40,227 bases of DNA from Erwinia piriflorinigrans CFBP 5888 (GTDB taxonomy: Bacteria; Pseudomonadota; Gammaproteobacteria; Enterobacterales; Enterobacteriaceae): positions 1 to 40,227 of the forward strand of contig NZ_CAHS01000003.1 in the NCBI RefSeq assembly GCF_001050515.1, read 5' to 3'. Shown here in pieces: positions 1-13,764 of the stretch. A program made the position numbers and the translations under genes. The notes under the pieces were generated by a model. It ran no database searches. It was not told the DNA's origin and saw only the letters and a list, made by a program, of their open reading frames with translations. Every line of letters starts with the position of its first letter. Position 1 is the first letter of the stretch.

Positions 1-8
1 ATAAAGCA

Positions 9-36
9 AAAGGCCATCCTTCGGGGTGGCCTTTTT
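9..36 (+). terminator. rRNA operon terminator (rrnB T2-like)
   Basis: GGCCATCC and GGGTGGCC pair across a TTCG loop and are followed by a T run. The sequence closely resembles the T2 terminator downstream of E. coli rrnB, which also lies just before murB. It indicates that an rRNA operon ends immediately left of the window. Confidence 0.85.
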
Positions 37-246
37 GCGTTTAAAATATCAACAGATCTCGTGCCAAATCAATGAGCTTTGTTGATGTTTACCTGCCCCG
101 ACGGTTTTTCCCCTTTCTGCTATTTCAAATCAGTGCTGTTCAGACATATTTGTATGATTTGCTCGTTATCCCTTGCTGAAAGTCCTCAACTCGTTGCATA
201 CGAATCGGGTACACTATTCGATAGTTTAATCCGCAAAGGTTGCATT

Positions 247-1284
247 ATGTCCCGCCAGCAATATTCACTTAAACCCTGGAATACCTTCGGTATTGATGCT
301 TATGCCAACAGAATTACTGTGGCACACAGCATAGAAGCACTTTGCCGGTGCTGGCAGCAAAGCGTGCATCAAAAAGAGCCGATACTGCTATTGGGCAAAG
401 GAAGCAACGTACTGTTTCTGCATGATTTTAATGGACAGGTGCTGATTAACCGTATTAAGGGCATCAGCATTTCAGAAACGACCGATGCGTGGTTATTGCA
501 TGCCGGAGCCGGAGAAAACTGGCATCAACTGGTGGAAACCACGCTGGATAAAGGGCTTGCCGGGCTTGAGAATCTGGCACTTATCCCGGGATGTGTAGGT
601 TCTGCCCCCATTCAGAACATTGGCGCTTATGGTGTCGAGCTGGAGCAAGTATGTGAGTACGTGGATATCGTCTCTCTTGATGATGGCGTATGCCAGCGGT
701 TGAGTGCAGCTGAATGCCAGTTTGGCTATCGCGATAGCGTGTTCAAGCATCATTACCGTGAAGGCTACGCCATTGTTGCCGTAGGATTAAAGCTTAACAA
801 GAATTGGCGGCCCGTACTGAGCTATGGAGATTTACGCAATCTTGACCCTCTTGTTGTTACGCCTAAACAGGTATTTGATGCCGTTTGCCAAATGCGTCGT
901 AGCAAACTGCCCGATCCTGACATCACGGGTAATGCCGGTAGTTTCTTCAAAAATCCGCTAGTGAGTGCAACAATTGCTGCTGAACTGCATACCCAGTATC
1001 CTGATATTCCTCAATATCCACAAAAGAGTGGTGAGGTGAAACTCGCCGCTGGTTGGCTGATTGAACGCTGCTCGCTGAAAGGGCTTCGAATTGGTGGCGC
1101 AGCAGTACATGAAAAGCAAGCACTGGTGTTGATCAACACGGGTACTGCCAGTGGGCAGGATATTGTCGATCTGGCGCGCACCGTACGTCAGCGCGTGGCT
1201 GAGAAGTTTAATGTATGGCTCGAACCTGAAGTGCGTTTTATTGATTCACAGGGCGAAACAGATGCTGTAGAGGCTATTGCATGA
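247..1284 (+). CDS. murB: UDP-N-acetylenolpyruvoylglucosamine reductase MurB
   Basis: This cytoplasmic flavoenzyme reduces UDP-GlcNAc-enolpyruvate to UDP-MurNAc with NADPH, the second committed step of peptidoglycan synthesis. The 345-residue product is near the E. coli length of 342. FAD-binding segments include GKGSNVLFL (about 50-58) and the [17 protein letters not shown] loop (113-129). The catalytic serine lies in [10 protein letters not shown] (Ser232), and the conserved glutamate is in LEPEVRFI (Glu328). The frame is open further upstream, but the ATG at 247 gives the family N-terminus [15 protein letters not shown]. The stop overlaps the birA start by 4 bp, so the two genes are probably co-translated, as in E. 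coli. Confidence 0.97.
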   Translation: MSRQQYSLKPWNTFGIDAYANRITVAHSIEALCRCWQQSVHQKEPILLLGKGSNVLFLHDFNGQVLINRIKGISISETTDAWLLHAGAGENWHQLVETTLDKGLAGLENLALIPGCVGSAPIQNIGAYGVELEQVCEYVDIVSLDDGVCQRLSAAECQFGYRDSVFKHHYREGYAIVAVGLKLNKNWRPVLSYGDLRNLDPLVVTPKQVFDAVCQMRRSKLPDPDITGNAGSFFKNPLVSATIAAELHTQYPDIPQYPQKSGEVKLAAGWLIERCSLKGLRIGGAAVHEKQALVLINTGTASGQDIVDLARTVRQRVAEKFNVWLEPEVRFIDSQGETDAVEAIA

Positions 1285-2243
1285 AAGACAATACTGTACC
1301 GTTAAAGCTGATCCACATTCTGGCCGATGGTGAATTCCATTCAGGTGAGCAGCTTGGTGAGCAAATGGGCATGAGTCGTGCAGCAATTAATAAGCATGTT
1401 CAGACATTAAAAGAGTGGGGAATTGATGTCTTCACCGTCACTGGCAAAGGCTATAGCCTTCCCAATGCCATGCAGCTGCTGGATGAGGGAGCGATTAACG
1501 CAGGTCTTGAGGAGGCCAGACTTGCGGTGATCCCGGTTATTGACTCTACTAACCAGTATTTACTGGACAGAATGGCCAGCCTTCAATCTGGGGACGCCTG
1601 TGTGGCTGAGTACCAGCAGGCGGGACGAGGCAGACGCGGACGGCAGTGGTTCTCTCCTTTTGGCTCTAACCTGTATTTATCAATGTACTGGCGCTTGGAG
1701 CAGGGACCTGCAGCGGCGATGGGCCTGAGTTTGATTATCGGCATTGTTATCGCTGAAGCACTTCAGCAACAGGGTGCGCCAGATATCAGGGTGAAATGGC
1801 CCAATGACATCTACCTGCACGATCGCAAGTTGGCTGGCATTCTCGTCGAACTTACGGGGAAAACCGGGGATGCTGCGCAAATCGTGATAGGTGCGGGGAT
1901 TAACCTGGCGATGCGGGCTCCGGCGCAGGATGTGATCAATCAGGGGTGGATTAATCTACATGAAGCGGGATGCAATGTGGATCGTAATGCCCTTACTGCA
2001 TTGATTGTTAACAAGATGCGTACAGCGCTGGCGCAATTTGAACAGGATGGGCTGACAGCATTTATTGAGCGCTGGGCTGCATTAGATAACTTTATCGATC
2101 GTCCGGTAAAACTGTTGATCGGCGATCGGGAAATTAATGGTATTGCCAGAGGGATCGATCAGCAGGGTGGTTTGATACTGGAACAGGATGGCATCTCTAA
2201 GTCTTGGGTTGGTGGGGAAATTTCGCTCCGGCCACAAAGCTGA
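1281..2243 (+). CDS. birA: Biotin--protein ligase and biotin operon repressor BirA
   Basis: BirA activates biotin to biotinyl-AMP, transfers it to BCCP of acetyl-CoA carboxylase, and as a holo-repressor dimer represses bio genes. The 320-residue protein has an N-terminal winged helix (about residues 7-60, with [10 protein letters not shown] as the recognition helix). The catalytic domain carries the biotin/AMP loop GRGRRG (115-120) and KWPNDIYL (172-179), and a small C-terminal SH3-like domain follows. It overlaps murB by ATGA. A stable hairpin follows the stop, shared with convergent coaA. Confidence 0.97.
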   Translation: MKDNTVPLKLIHILADGEFHSGEQLGEQMGMSRAAINKHVQTLKEWGIDVFTVTGKGYSLPNAMQLLDEGAINAGLEEARLAVIPVIDSTNQYLLDRMASLQSGDACVAEYQQAGRGRRGRQWFSPFGSNLYLSMYWRLEQGPAAAMGLSLIIGIVIAEALQQQGAPDIRVKWPNDIYLHDRKLAGILVELTGKTGDAAQIVIGAGINLAMRAPAQDVINQGWINLHEAGCNVDRNALTALIVNKMRTALAQFEQDGLTAFIERWAALDNFIDRPVKLLIGDREINGIARGIDQQGGLILEQDGISKSWVGGEISLRPQS

Positions 2244-2245
2244 CG

Positions 2246-2266
2246 GAGAGGGGCTGTGCCCCTCTC
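2246..2266. terminator. Hairpin between convergent birA and coaA
   Basis: A perfect 9-bp stem (GAGAGGGGC / GCCCCTCTC) with a 3-base loop sits in the short gap between the two convergent stops. Neither strand has a clear T run, so it may act as a 3' end stabiliser or a weak bidirectional terminator. Confidence 0.6.
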
Positions 2267-2269
2267 GGC

Positions 2270-3220
2270 TTACTTCCTTAATCGGACAAGATCGACCGCA
2301 TGACCGGAGCTTTTCGTCATAATCAGGCTGGCGCGTTCGCGCGTAGGCAGAATATTTTCTTTCAGATTCCTGTAATTGATTTCATTCCATAGCTGACTCG
2401 CCACACCCACCGCCTCGTCCTCAGGCAGCTGCGCGTAATGATGGAAATAGGAATCGGGATCGGTAAATGCGCCTTGACGGAATTTGAGAAAACGATTGAT
2501 GTACCAGTGTTCCAGTAAATCTTCCGGCGCGTCGACATAAATCGAAAAATCCACGAAATCAGAGACAAAAACGTGATGAGGATCATGGGGATAATCCATT
2601 CCGCTTTGTAACACATTCAGCCCTTCGAGGATCAGAATATCAGGCTGCTGAACGATTTTGTCCCCTTCAGGAATAACATCATAAATGAGATGGGAATAAA
2701 CCGGGGCGGTGACATGATCGGCGCCAGATTTCAAGTCTGAAACGAAGTTTACCAGACGGTGCATATCGTAGGAGAGGGGAAAGCCCTTCTTCTTCATCAG
2801 GCCGCGTTCTTTGAGCACGGAATTTGGATGCAAAAAACCGTCAGTGGTGATCAATTCAACGCGCCGATGTTCCGGCCAACGGCTCAGTAATGCCTGTAGG
2901 ACACGCGCTGTAGTGCTTTTTCCGACGGCAACGCTCCCTGCAATACTGATGATATAGGGAATTTTCTGTCCATTAGTACCAAGAAACTGCTCAAGGACTG
3001 CCTGACGTCGTAAATTAGAGCTGATATAAAAATTCAGGAGACGAGAAAGAGGGAGGTAGATCTCCGCCACTTCTTCTATCGAAAGATCTTCGTTGATACC
3101 TTTCAGCTGCGCAATTTCGTCCTCAGAAAGGGTCATGGGCACCGAATCACGCAGTGCGGCCCATTGGGTGCGATTGAACTGCAGATAAGGTGTGGTTAAC
3201 AGGGAGTCTTTTTTGCTCAT
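2270..3220 (-). CDS. coaA: Pantothenate kinase type I
   Basis: This is the ATP-dependent kinase that makes 4'-phosphopantothenate, the rate-setting and CoA-inhibited step of coenzyme A synthesis. The 316-residue protein has the same length as the E. coli enzyme. The P-loop GSVAVGKST lies at 95-103 with Lys101, and conserved blocks such as [11 protein letters not shown] and ILEGLNVLQ follow. It is a stand-alone gene on the minus strand, convergent with birA and divergent from the tRNA-tufB operon, exactly as in E. coli. Confidence 0.97.
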   Translation of the reverse strand: MSKKDSLLTTPYLQFNRTQWAALRDSVPMTLSEDEIAQLKGINEDLSIEEVAEIYLPLSRLLNFYISSNLRRQAVLEQFLGTNGQKIPYIISIAGSVAVGKSTTARVLQALLSRWPEHRRVELITTDGFLHPNSVLKERGLMKKKGFPLSYDMHRLVNFVSDLKSGADHVTAPVYSHLIYDVIPEGDKIVQQPDILILEGLNVLQSGMDYPHDPHHVFVSDFVDFSIYVDAPEDLLEHWYINRFLKFRQGAFTDPDSYFHHYAQLPEDEAVGVASQLWNEINYRNLKENILPTRERASLIMTKSSGHAVDLVRLRK

Positions 3221-3659
3221 AAGCCTGCTTCTGTTAGCGATTTTACCCTTCCAAAGATAGCCCGTTATGTAGCAGCAAGATTGATCGCCGCAAAGTTAAG
3301 CACGAAGGGAATTTGATAAAACGATGGGCGGAGGTTACCACCACACGGGCAGGAAAAAGAAGGAAAAATATGCCTTGCAGTGACAAACGTAAGCGCACCC
3401 GCATTAATGCGCATTTTTGCTGGTAATCGAAAGCATAAACGGGTTGAGCTTTATCTTTGCCGCAATGGATAAAAAGAAGCTAAAAATTTATCTTAGTGAA
3501 ACGCATCTGGACGATGTGCTTTATCTTGCACCCGTTAATCTTGCTGTAAACGATCGGGCAGACTCGGCGATTATTTAAACGGATTTTCCCATTGGGTGCG
3601 GTGTTTTCATACGTATTGCATAAATAGTGAGCGTAAGAACAAATATCGCAATTTTTTTG
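3221..3659. other. Intergenic region upstream of the tRNA-tufB promoter
   Basis: This AT-rich stretch between coaA and the thrU promoter shows no convincing gene. It contains a 12-bp palindrome (CGCATTAATGCG) near 3402 and an A/T tract (about 3640-3659) directly upstream of the -35 box that could serve as an UP element. In E. coli this promoter is Fis-activated. Fis sites are too degenerate to assign by eye. Confidence 0.45.
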
Positions 3660-3688
3660 TTGCATACCAGCTCAGGTCTTTCTAGAAT
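3660..3688 (+). promoter_or_regulatory. tRNA-tufB operon promoter
   Basis: The -35 box TTGCAT (3660-3665) and -10 box TAGAAT (3683-3688) are 17 bp apart. The discriminator after the -10 is GC-rich (GCGCACC), as in stringently controlled stable-RNA promoters. An A/T-rich tract lies just upstream. Confidence 0.8.
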
Positions 3689-3702
3689 GCGCACCACTTG
3701 AT

Positions 3703-3778
<76 letters not shown>

Positions 3779-3791
3779 TCAAGTACCCCCA

Positions 3792-3876
<85 letters not shown>

Positions 3877-4089
3877 TTTCGACTCAGCGTTTTGAGTTGA
3901 GACCAGAAGAGAGAGCAATCACTCAACTGGAAAAGATAGCTACCTCCAGCAGGTATGCTTATCAAGATTTAGACTGAGCTCAAGCACAGTCAGGGTCATC
4001 AGGCAAAAGCATGGTGGCTTGAGTAACGAAGAAACATATTCTTTGTTATTCACAAGCTACAGATAGAACAGGTAGCCGAGTTCCAGGAT
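3877..4089 (+). other. Structured tyrU-glyT spacer
   Basis: This 213-nt spacer inside the tRNA transcript has three successive inverted repeats: AGTTGAG/CTCAACT (3895-3901 and 3922-3928), CTCAAGC/GCTTGAG (3979-3985 and 4017-4023), and a 10-bp stem (4024-4033 with 4039-4048, one G-U pair). It is probably released by tRNA processing. Any function is unknown. Confidence 0.5.
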
Positions 4090-4164
<75 letters not shown>

Positions 4165-4170
4165 AGCCGT

Positions 4171-4246
4171 GCTGATATGGCTCAGTTGGTAGAGCGCACC
4201 CTTGGTAAGGGTGAGGTCCCCAGTTCGACTCTGGGTATCAGCACCA
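4171..4246 (+). tRNA. thrT: tRNA-Thr(GGT)
   Basis: A 76-nt cloverleaf with acceptor arms GCTGATA/TATCAGC, anticodon GGT in TTGGTAA, a TTCGACT T-loop and an encoded CCA. It is 6 nt after glyT and 116 nt before tufB. Confidence 0.97.
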
Positions 4247-4326
4247 CTTTCAAAATCTCCCTCCCTGCTTCTTTTCTCTAGTTTAAACAATTCAACTATT
4301 CAGGCGATGCCTGGTTGATGTGGTGA

Positions 4327-5547
<1,221 letters not shown>

Positions 5548-5580
5548 TCGCTGATAATATTTGACGCAATGCACACGAAA

Positions 5581-5604
5581 AGGGCATCATTTGATGCCCT
5601 TTTT
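5581..5604 (+). terminator. tufB intrinsic terminator
   Basis: A perfect 9-bp stem AGGGCATCA/TGATGCCCT with a 2-base loop is followed by a T run, 33 bp after the tufB stop. It separates tufB from secE-nusG. Confidence 0.9.
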
Positions 5605-5816
5605 GCACGCTGTAACATAGAACCTGACTCATCAGTGATTTTTTCGACCATAATCATTGCTGAGGCAGGCTCTGTAGCACGGCGTAAAGCCAATAGTTTT
5701 CAAGCTACGGCTTGGAATTAAAGGATATGCCGAGTTAAGCCTAACAGCATCATTCGGTTCGGTTGCCTCGTTTTACGAGGCAAAAGTGTTTCTGATTTAT
5801 TGTGGCAGGTTGGTTT

Positions 5817-6200
5817 ATGAGTGCTAATACACAAGCTCAAGGAAACGGGCGCGGCCTGGAAGTATTGAAGTGGTTAGGTGTGGTGGTGCTTCTGGTGGCC
5901 GCTGTTGCCGGCAACTCCTGGTATCGCGATGTTACATTACCGCTGCGTGCTCTGGCTGTCGTAGTCCTGATGGCTGCAGCAGCTGGCCTTGCCCTGCTGA
6001 CCGTCAAAGGTAAAGCAACGTTGGCTTTCGCCCGTGAAGCACGTACAGAAGTGCGTAAGGTCGTCTGGCCTACTCGTCAGGAAACGTTGCACACCACGCT
6101 AATCGTTGCCGCGGTAACCGCCGTGATGTCACTGATTTTGTGGGGGCTGGATGGTATTCTGGTCCGCCTGGTATCGTTTATCACTGGCCTGAGGTTCTGA
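5817..6200 (+). CDS. secE: Preprotein translocase subunit SecE
   Basis: SecE is the essential inner-membrane clamp of the SecYEG channel. The 127-residue protein has the same length as in E. coli and shows three membrane segments at about 18-32, 43-63 and 93-113. The conserved cytoplasmic amphipathic helix carries the signature [12 protein letters not shown] (78-89). The ATG at 5817 gives the family N-terminus; an in-frame ATG 15 bp upstream is less likely. The nusG start is 1 bp after the stop, so the two genes form one operon. Confidence 0.95.
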   Translation: MSANTQAQGNGRGLEVLKWLGVVVLLVAAVAGNSWYRDVTLPLRALAVVVLMAAAAGLALLTVKGKATLAFAREARTEVRKVVWPTRQETLHTTLIVAAVTAVMSLILWGLDGILVRLVSFITGLRF

Positions 6201-6201
6201 G

Positions 6202-6747
6202 ATGTCTGAAGCTCCAAAAAAGCGCTGGTACGTCGTTCAGGCGTTTTCCGGTTTTGAAGGCCGCGTAGCTCAGTCGCTGCGCGAGCATATCAAGTTACAT
6301 AATATGGAAGAGCTGTTTGGCGACGTCATGGTTCCCACCGAAGAAGTGGTTGAGATCCGTGGTGGCCAGCGCCGCAAAAGCGAGCGTAAGTTCTTCCCCG
6401 GATACGTGCTGGTTCAGATGGTGATGAATGACGCCAGCTGGCACCTTGTACGCAGCGTACCGCGTGTCATGGGCTTTATCGGTGGCACCTCCGATCGCCC
6501 GGCACCGATCAGCGACAAAGAAGTTGACGCAATCATGAACCGCCTGCAGCAGGTTGGGGATAAACCACGTCCGAAAACCCTGTTTGAACCAGGTGAAATG
6601 GTTCGCGTTAACGACGGTCCGTTTGCCGACTTTAACGGCGTGGTGGAAGAAGTCGACTACGAGAAAAGCCGCCTGAAAGTGTCTGTCTCCATCTTTGGCC
6701 GTGCAACACCGGTTGAGTTGGACTTCGGTCAGGTGGAAAAGGGTTAA
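6202..6747 (+). CDS. nusG: Transcription termination/antitermination factor NusG
   Basis: NusG binds the RNA polymerase clamp, suppresses pausing, and couples transcription to Rho or to ribosomal protein S10. Its 181 residues equal the E. coli length. The N-terminal NGN domain starts [14 protein letters not shown] and includes [10 protein letters not shown]. The C-terminal KOW domain begins near residue 125 with [15 protein letters not shown]. It is co-transcribed with secE and ends before a terminator hairpin that overlaps the rplK promoter. Confidence 0.97.
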   Translation: MSEAPKKRWYVVQAFSGFEGRVAQSLREHIKLHNMEELFGDVMVPTEEVVEIRGGQRRKSERKFFPGYVLVQMVMNDASWHLVRSVPRVMGFIGGTSDRPAPISDKEVDAIMNRLQQVGDKPRPKTLFEPGEMVRVNDGPFADFNGVVEEVDYEKSRLKVSVSIFGRATPVELDFGQVEKG

Positions 6748-6817
6748 TGACCCTGACGTGCTCTGACTGCTAAACGGTCAGTGGCATAAAAAAAATCAAC
6801 TGCCCGTCATCGGGTGG

Positions 6818-6846
6818 TTGCGAGAGGCGCGAAATTGCAATATAAT
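6818..6846 (+). promoter_or_regulatory. rplK (PL11) promoter
   Basis: A -35 box TTGCGA (6818-6823) and a consensus -10 TATAAT (6841-6846) are separated by 17 bp. The promoter drives rplKA and is embedded in the nusG terminator hairpin. Confidence 0.85.
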
Positions 6847-6864
6847 TTCGCGCCTTTTGTTTTT
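6826..6864 (+). terminator. secE-nusG terminator overlapping the rplK promoter
   Basis: GGCGCGAAATT (6826-6836) pairs perfectly with AATTTCGCGCC (6844-6854) across a 7-base loop and is followed by TTTTGTTTTT. The promoter -10 box lies in the loop and right arm. Confidence 0.8.
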
Positions 6865-6879
6865 ATGCGCTATTGCAGC

Positions 6880-8077
<1,198 letters not shown>

Positions 8078-8084
8078 TCTGTGC

Positions 8085-8113
8085 TTTACGCGGGCGTATT
8101 TTTCCCCTAGAAT
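8085..8113 (+). promoter_or_regulatory. rplJ (PL10) promoter
   Basis: A -35 box TTTACG (8085-8090) and -10 box TAGAAT (8108-8113) are spaced 17 bp. An inverted repeat CGGGCGTA/TACGCCCG (8091-8098 and 8116-8123) brackets the -10 box. Confidence 0.7.
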
Positions 8114-8123
8114 CTTACGCCCG

Positions 8124-8435
8124 TTGCTCTGTTAAGACACAGAGTGCCTAATCAAGCCGTTCAGACTGCCTTATGCAGTGTTCGAAGGCTGAAGATTAGC
8201 AAGAATTTTTAGGTTGGAGCCTGGCCTTATCCAGGCCTCCGTCCAAGACCGCAGGTGTTTCATTAACTTGAAGCTTAATCTCCTGCGTAGACGGTGACAG
8301 AACCAAAAGAATATTTTAATAGTCTTTGCTGGATTCTGCTCACCGTGTTTTAGCGCCTGTCTCTGGCAACAGGGTTCAGGTGAAGTGAGTTCCGGGGAAA
8401 TCCATCCCCGGCCAAAAATCCAGGAGCACAAGCTA
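8124..8435 (+). ncRNA. L10 leader RNA of the rplJL-rpoBC operon
   Basis: About 310 nt of untranslated leader precede rplJ. It contains a strong hairpin GGAGCCTGG...CCAGGCCTCC (about 8216-8242) and a second hairpin CCGGGG...CCCCGG just before the rplJ ribosome site. In E. coli the L10-(L7/L12)4 complex binds this leader and blocks rplJ translation. The exact boundaries are estimates, and no separate gene is seen here. Confidence 0.7.
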
Positions 8436-8939
8436 ATGGCCTTAAATCTTCAAGACAAACAAGCGATTGTTGCTGAAGTCAGCGAAGTAGCCAAAGGCGC
8501 GCTGTCTGCGGTAGTTGCGGATTCTCGTGGCGTTACCGTAGATAAAATGACCGAACTGCGTAAAGCAGGTCGTGAAGCTGGCGTATACATGCGTGTTGTT
8601 CGTAACACCCTGCTGCGCCGCGTCGTTGAAGGTACTCAGTTTGAGTGCCTGAAAGACACGTTAACCGGTCCAACCTTGATTGCATACTCTATGGAACACC
8701 CGGGCGCTGCTGCTCGTCTGTTCAAAGAGTTCGCGAAAGCGAATGCAAAATTCGAGGTTAAAGCTGCAGCCTTTGAAGGCGAGCTGATCAGTGCGGCTCA
8801 GATCGACCGCCTGGCAACTCTGCCTACTTACGATGAAGCAATCGCACGCCTGATGGCAACCATGAAAGAAGCCGCTGCCGGCAAACTGGTTCGCACTCTG
8901 GCTGCTGTACGCGATCAGAAAGAAGCTACTGCTGCTTAA
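8436..8939 (+). CDS. rplJ: 50S ribosomal protein L10
   Basis: L10 anchors L7/L12 dimers to the ribosome and is the translational repressor of its own operon. The start at 8436 gives the family N-terminus [15 protein letters not shown] and follows an AGGAG ribosome site by 9 nt. An upstream in-frame start would extend into the L10 leader and is rejected. The product has 167 residues against 165 in E. coli; the difference is at the C-terminal tail (KEATAA). Confidence 0.97.
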   Translation: MALNLQDKQAIVAEVSEVAKGALSAVVADSRGVTVDKMTELRKAGREAGVYMRVVRNTLLRRVVEGTQFECLKDTLTGPTLIAYSMEHPGAAARLFKEFAKANAKFEVKAAAFEGELISAAQIDRLATLPTYDEAIARLMATMKEAAAGKLVRTLAAVRDQKEATAA

Positions 8940-8997
8940 TCAGCAGGCCTTTCTTTTCCGTTCACTTGCTTACGTACAAATTACTTTCTGAATTTAG

Positions 8998-9372
<375 letters not shown>

Positions 9373-9419
9373 GCCAACCTTTCAGGTTGCAGCCTGTTCG
9401 TAGTTTGTACCAGGCTGAT

Positions 9420-9450
9420 GGCTGGTGACTTTTTGGTCACCAGCCTTTTT
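9420..9450 (+). terminator. rplL-rpoB attenuator
   Basis: GGCTGGTGAC (9420-9429) and GTCACCAGCC (9436-9445) form a 10-bp stem followed by five T. It lies about 48 bp after rplL. The E. coli counterpart is a partial terminator that lowers rpoBC transcription. The rest of the 333-bp gap up to rpoB shows no gene. Confidence 0.85.
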
Positions 9451-9705
9451 GCGCTCTACAGCATCAATGATCTTTCACACTGTTTAGTCATTGATTAGCT
9501 TAATATCTTTCTCTATCGACGACTTAATATACTGCCCTCCTGCATGGGTTCCCTGCCCAGACAACGGCAATGAAATGATTTAAGCGTGATAGAAAGAGGT
9601 ATTACGAAAGGCGTCTGCCCTTCGCACTATACAAAACAGCGTTGCATGAACTGTCCCCGCTGGACGGACAGAAAGGTTCTACTTTTCAGCGAGCTGAGGA
9701 ACCCC

Positions 9706-12700
9706 ATGGTTTACTCCTATACCGAGAAAAAACGTATTCGTAAGGATTTTGGCAAACGTCCACAAGTTCTGGACATTCCATATCTCCTTTCTATCCAGCT
9801 TGACTCGTTCCAGAAGTTCATCGAGCAAGATCCGGAAGGTCAACATGGACTGGAAGCGGCATTCCGTTCCGTGTTCCCGATCCAAAGCTATAGCGGTAAT
9901 TCTGAGCTGCAGTACGTCAGCTACCGTTTAGGCGAACCTGTATTTGATGTTAAAGAGTGTCAGATTCGTGGCGTCACGTTCTCTGCCCCTCTGCGCGTTA
10001 AGCTGCGCTTGGTGATCTACGAGCGCGAAGCGCCGGAAGGCACGGTTAAAGACATCAAAGAACAAGAAGTATACATGGGTGAAATTCCACTCATGACCGA
10101 TAACGGTACCTTTGTCATCAATGGTACAGAACGCGTTATCGTTTCTCAGCTGCATCGTAGTCCTGGTGTGTTCTTCGACAGCGATAAGGGTAAAACCCAC
10201 TCATCGGGTAAAGTGCTGTATAACGCACGTATCATCCCTTACCGTGGTTCATGGTTGGACTTCGAGTTTGACCCGAAAGACAACCTGTTCGTCCGTATTG
10301 ACCGTCGCCGTAAACTGCCAGCGACCATCATTCTGCGTGCGCTGAGCTATACCACTGAGCAGATCCTTGACCTGTTCTTTGAGAAAGTGGTTTACCAGAT
10401 CCGCGACAACAAGCTACAGATGGAGCTGGTTCCGGAGCGTCTGCGTGGTGAAACTGCGTCATTCGACATTGAGTCGAACGGCACCGTTTACGTGGAAAAA
10501 GGTCGTCGCATTACCGCGCGTCATATTCGCCAGCTGGAAAAAGATGCTGTTGCTCATATCGAAGTTCCGGTTGAGTACATCGCAGGCAAAGTTGTTGCTA
10601 AAGACTATATCGACGAGAGCACCGGTGAGCTGCTGATTGCTGCAAACATGGAGCTGTCGCTGGATCTGCTGGCCAAACTAAGCCAGTCAGGCCATAAGCG
10701 CATCGAAACGCTGTTCACCAATGACCTGGATCACGGCCCGTACATCTCTGAGACCGTACGCGTCGACCCAACCAGCGATCGCCTGAGCGCACTGGTTGAG
10801 ATCTATCGCATGATGCGTCCTGGTGAACCACCAACGCGTGAAGCGGCTGAAAACCTGTTTGAGAACCTGTTCTTCTCTGAAGACCGCTACGATCTGTCTG
10901 CGGTTGGTCGCATGAAGTTCAACCGTTCTCTGCTGCGTGACGAGATCGAAGGTTCCGGTATCCTGAGCAAAGACGACATCATTCAGGTGATGAAGAAGCT
11001 CATCGGTATCCGTAACGGTATTGGCGAAGTGGATGATATCGATCACCTCGGCAACCGTCGTATCCGTTCCGTTGGCGAAATGGCCGAGAACCAGTTCCGT
11101 GTTGGCCTGGTGCGCGTAGAACGTGCGGTGAAAGAGCGTCTGTCTCTGGGCGATCTGGATACCCTGATGCCTCAGGATATGATCAACGCCAAGCCAATTT
11201 CTGCGGCAGTGAAAGAGTTCTTCGGTTCCAGCCAGCTGTCACAGTTTATGGACCAGAACAACCCGCTGTCTGAGATTACGCACAAACGCCGTATCTCTGC
11301 TCTGGGCCCAGGCGGTCTGACGCGTGAGCGTGCAGGCTTCGAAGTACGAGACGTACACCCGACTCACTACGGTCGCGTATGTCCAATCGAAACGCCAGAA
11401 GGTCCAAACATCGGTCTGATCAACTCCTTGTCTGTCTATGCACAGACCAACGAGTACGGTTTCCTGGAAACCCCATACCGTCGCGTGCGCGATGGCGTGG
11501 TGACCGACGAAATTCATTACCTCTCTGCTATTGAAGAGGGTAACTACGTTATCGCTCAGGCCAACACCAATCTGGACGACGAAGGTCACTTCGTTGACGA
11601 TCTGGTGACCTGCCGTAGCAAAGGCGAATCGAGCCTGTTCAGCCGCGATCAGGTTGACTACATGGACGTTTCCACCCAACAGGTGGTTTCCGTCGGTGCG
11701 TCACTGATCCCGTTCCTGGAGCACGATGACGCCAACCGCGCATTGATGGGTGCAAACATGCAACGTCAGGCGGTACCTACTCTGCGCGCTGATAAGCCGC
11801 TGGTAGGAACCGGTATGGAGCGCGCGGTAGCGGTTGACTCCGGCGTCACTGCCGTAGCGAAACGTGGTGGTACCGTTCAGTACGTGGATGCATCACGTAT
11901 CGTTATCAAAGTTAACGAAGACGAAATGCACGCTGGCGAAGCCGGTATCGATATTTACAACCTGACCAAGTACACCCGTTCTAACCAGAACACCTGCATC
12001 AACCAGATGCCGTGTGTCAACCTGGGCGAACCGATTGAACGCGGTGACGTGCTGGCTGATGGTCCTTCAACGGATCTCGGCGAACTGGCTCTCGGCCAGA
12101 ACATGCGCGTGGCATTCATGCCTTGGAACGGCTACAACTTCGAAGACTCCATCTTAGTCTCCGAGCGCGTGGTTCAGGAAGATCGCTTCACCACTATCCA
12201 CATTCAGGAACTGGCGTGCGTGTCGCGTGACACCAAGCTGGGGCCGGAAGAGATCACTGCTGATATCCCGAACGTGGGTGAAGCTGCGCTCTCCAAGCTG
12301 GATGAGTCCGGTATCGTGTATATCGGTGCTGAAGTGACCGGCGGCGACATTCTGGTTGGTAAGGTTACACCGAAAGGTGAAACCCAGCTGACGCCAGAAG
12401 AGAAACTGCTGCGTGCTATTTTCGGCGAGAAAGCGTCTGACGTTAAAGACTCTTCTCTGCGCGTACCGAACGGCGTTTCAGGTACCGTTATCGACGTTCA
12501 GGTCTTCACCCGTGACGGTGTGGAAAAAGACAAGCGCGCGCTGGAAATCGAAGAGATGCAGCTGAAGCAGGCGAAGAAAGACCTGTCTGAAGAATTGCAG
12601 ATCCTCGAAGCTGGCCTGTTCAGCCGTATTAACTACCTGCTGGTTTCTGGCGGTATTGAAGCGGAAAAACTGGATAAGCTTCCACGTGAGCGCTGGCTGG

Positions 12701-13734
12701 AACTGGGCCTGACCGACGAAGATAAGCAAAACCAGCTGGAACAGCTGGCCGAGCAGTACGACGAGCTGAAGCACGAGTTTGAGAAAAAACTCGACGCCAA
12801 GCGCCGCAAAATCACCCAGGGCGATGACCTGGCACCAGGCGTGCTGAAAATCGTTAAAGTGTATCTGGCCGTTAAACGTCAGATTCAGCCTGGTGACAAA
12901 ATGGCAGGTCGTCACGGGAACAAAGGTGTTATCTCCAAGATCAACCCGATCGAAGATATGCCTTACGATGAGAACGGTACGCCGGTCGATATCGTACTCA
13001 ACCCGCTGGGCGTACCATCACGTATGAACATCGGTCAGATTCTTGAAACCCACCTGGGTATGGCTGCGAAGGGCATTGGCGAGAAAATCAACGCCATGCT
13101 TAAGAAGCAGGAAGAAGTGTCCAAGCTGCGTGAGTTTATTCAGCGTGCTTACGATCTGGGTACCGATGTGCGCCAGAAAGTTGACCTGAACACCTTCACC
13201 GACGACGAAGTGCTGCGTCTGGCGGAAAACCTGAAGAAAGGTATGCCAATCGCCACTCCGGTGTTTGATGGTGCGAAAGAGAGCGAAATCAAAGAGCTGT
13301 TACAGCTTGGCGGCCTGCCTTCTTCCGGTCAGATCACCCTGTTCGATGGTCGTACCGGTGAGCAGTTCGAACGTCAGGTTACCGTTGGCTACATGTATAT
13401 GCTGAAACTGAACCACTTGGTTGATGACAAAATGCATGCACGTTCTACCGGTTCCTACAGCCTTGTTACCCAGCAGCCGCTGGGTGGTAAAGCGCAGTTC
13501 GGTGGTCAGCGCTTCGGTGAGATGGAAGTGTGGGCACTGGAAGCATACGGTGCCGCGTATACCCTACAGGAAATGTTGACCGTGAAGTCTGATGACGTTA
13601 ATGGCCGTACGAAGATGTATAAAAACATCGTCGACGGTAACCATCAGATGGAACCGGGCATGCCGGAATCCTTCAACGTACTGTTGAAAGAGATCCGTTC
13701 GCTGGGTATCAACATCGAGCTGGAAGACGAGTAA
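9706..13734 (+). CDS. rpoB: DNA-directed RNA polymerase subunit beta
   Basis: RpoB forms half of the polymerase active-site cleft and binds rifampicin. The 1342-residue product matches E. coli exactly in length. The ATG at 9706 gives the family start [16 protein letters not shown]; an in-frame start 120 bp upstream would add an unrelated tail. The rifampicin region (about 507-533, [20 protein letters not shown] then [11 protein letters not shown]) appears wild type. The late block [12 protein letters not shown] is present. It is co-transcribed with rplJL through the attenuator and followed by rpoC. Confidence 0.98.
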   Translation: MVYSYTEKKRIRKDFGKRPQVLDIPYLLSIQLDSFQKFIEQDPEGQHGLEAAFRSVFPIQSYSGNSELQYVSYRLGEPVFDVKECQIRGVTFSAPLRVKLRLVIYEREAPEGTVKDIKEQEVYMGEIPLMTDNGTFVINGTERVIVSQLHRSPGVFFDSDKGKTHSSGKVLYNARIIPYRGSWLDFEFDPKDNLFVRIDRRRKLPATIILRALSYTTEQILDLFFEKVVYQIRDNKLQMELVPERLRGETASFDIESNGTVYVEKGRRITARHIRQLEKDAVAHIEVPVEYIAGKVVAKDYIDESTGELLIAANMELSLDLLAKLSQSGHKRIETLFTNDLDHGPYISETVRVDPTSDRLSALVEIYRMMRPGEPPTREAAENLFENLFFSEDRYDLSAVGRMKFNRSLLRDEIEGSGILSKDDIIQVMKKLIGIRNGIGEVDDIDHLGNRRIRSVGEMAENQFRVGLVRVERAVKERLSLGDLDTLMPQDMINAKPISAAVKEFFGSSQLSQFMDQNNPLSEITHKRRISALGPGGLTRERAGFEVRDVHPTHYGRVCPIETPEGPNIGLINSLSVYAQTNEYGFLETPYRRVRDGVVTDEIHYLSAIEEGNYVIAQANTNLDDEGHFVDDLVTCRSKGESSLFSRDQVDYMDVSTQQVVSVGASLIPFLEHDDANRALMGANMQRQAVPTLRADKPLVGTGMERAVAVDSGVTAVAKRGGTVQYVDASRIVIKVNEDEMHAGEAGIDIYNLTKYTRSNQNTCINQMPCVNLGEPIERGDVLADGPSTDLGELALGQNMRVAFMPWNGYNFEDSILVSERVVQEDRFTTIHIQELACVSRDTKLGPEEITADIPNVGEAALSKLDESGIVYIGAEVTGGDILVGKVTPKGETQLTPEEKLLRAIFGEKASDVKDSSLRVPNGVSGTVIDVQVFTRDGVEKDKRALEIEEMQLKQAKKDLSEELQILEAGLFSRINYLLVSGGIEAEKLDKLPRERWLELGLTDEDKQNQLEQLAEQYDELKHEFEKKLDAKRRKITQGDDLAPGVLKIVKVYLAVKRQIQPGDKMAGRHGNKGVISKINPIEDMPYDENGTPVDIVLNPLGVPSRMNIGQILETHLGMAAKGIGEKINAMLKKQEEVSKLREFIQRAYDLGTDVRQKVDLNTFTDDEVLRLAENLKKGMPIATPVFDGAKESEIKELLQLGGLPSSGQITLFDGRTGEQFERQVTVGYMYMLKLNHLVDDKMHARSTGSYSLVTQQPLGGKAQFGGQRFGEMEVWALEAYGAAYTLQEMLTVKSDDVNGRTKMYKNIVDGNHQMEPGMPESFNVLLKEIRSLGINIELEDE

Positions 13735-13764
13735 TTACTCGCATCTGCTGTACTGGTTACAGGG

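Noticed and set aside
5624..5654. A secE promoter with CATAAT as -10.
   Set aside because: The best -35 match (TGACTC or CTGACT) is weak and the spacing is 18-19 bp, so I could not support it.
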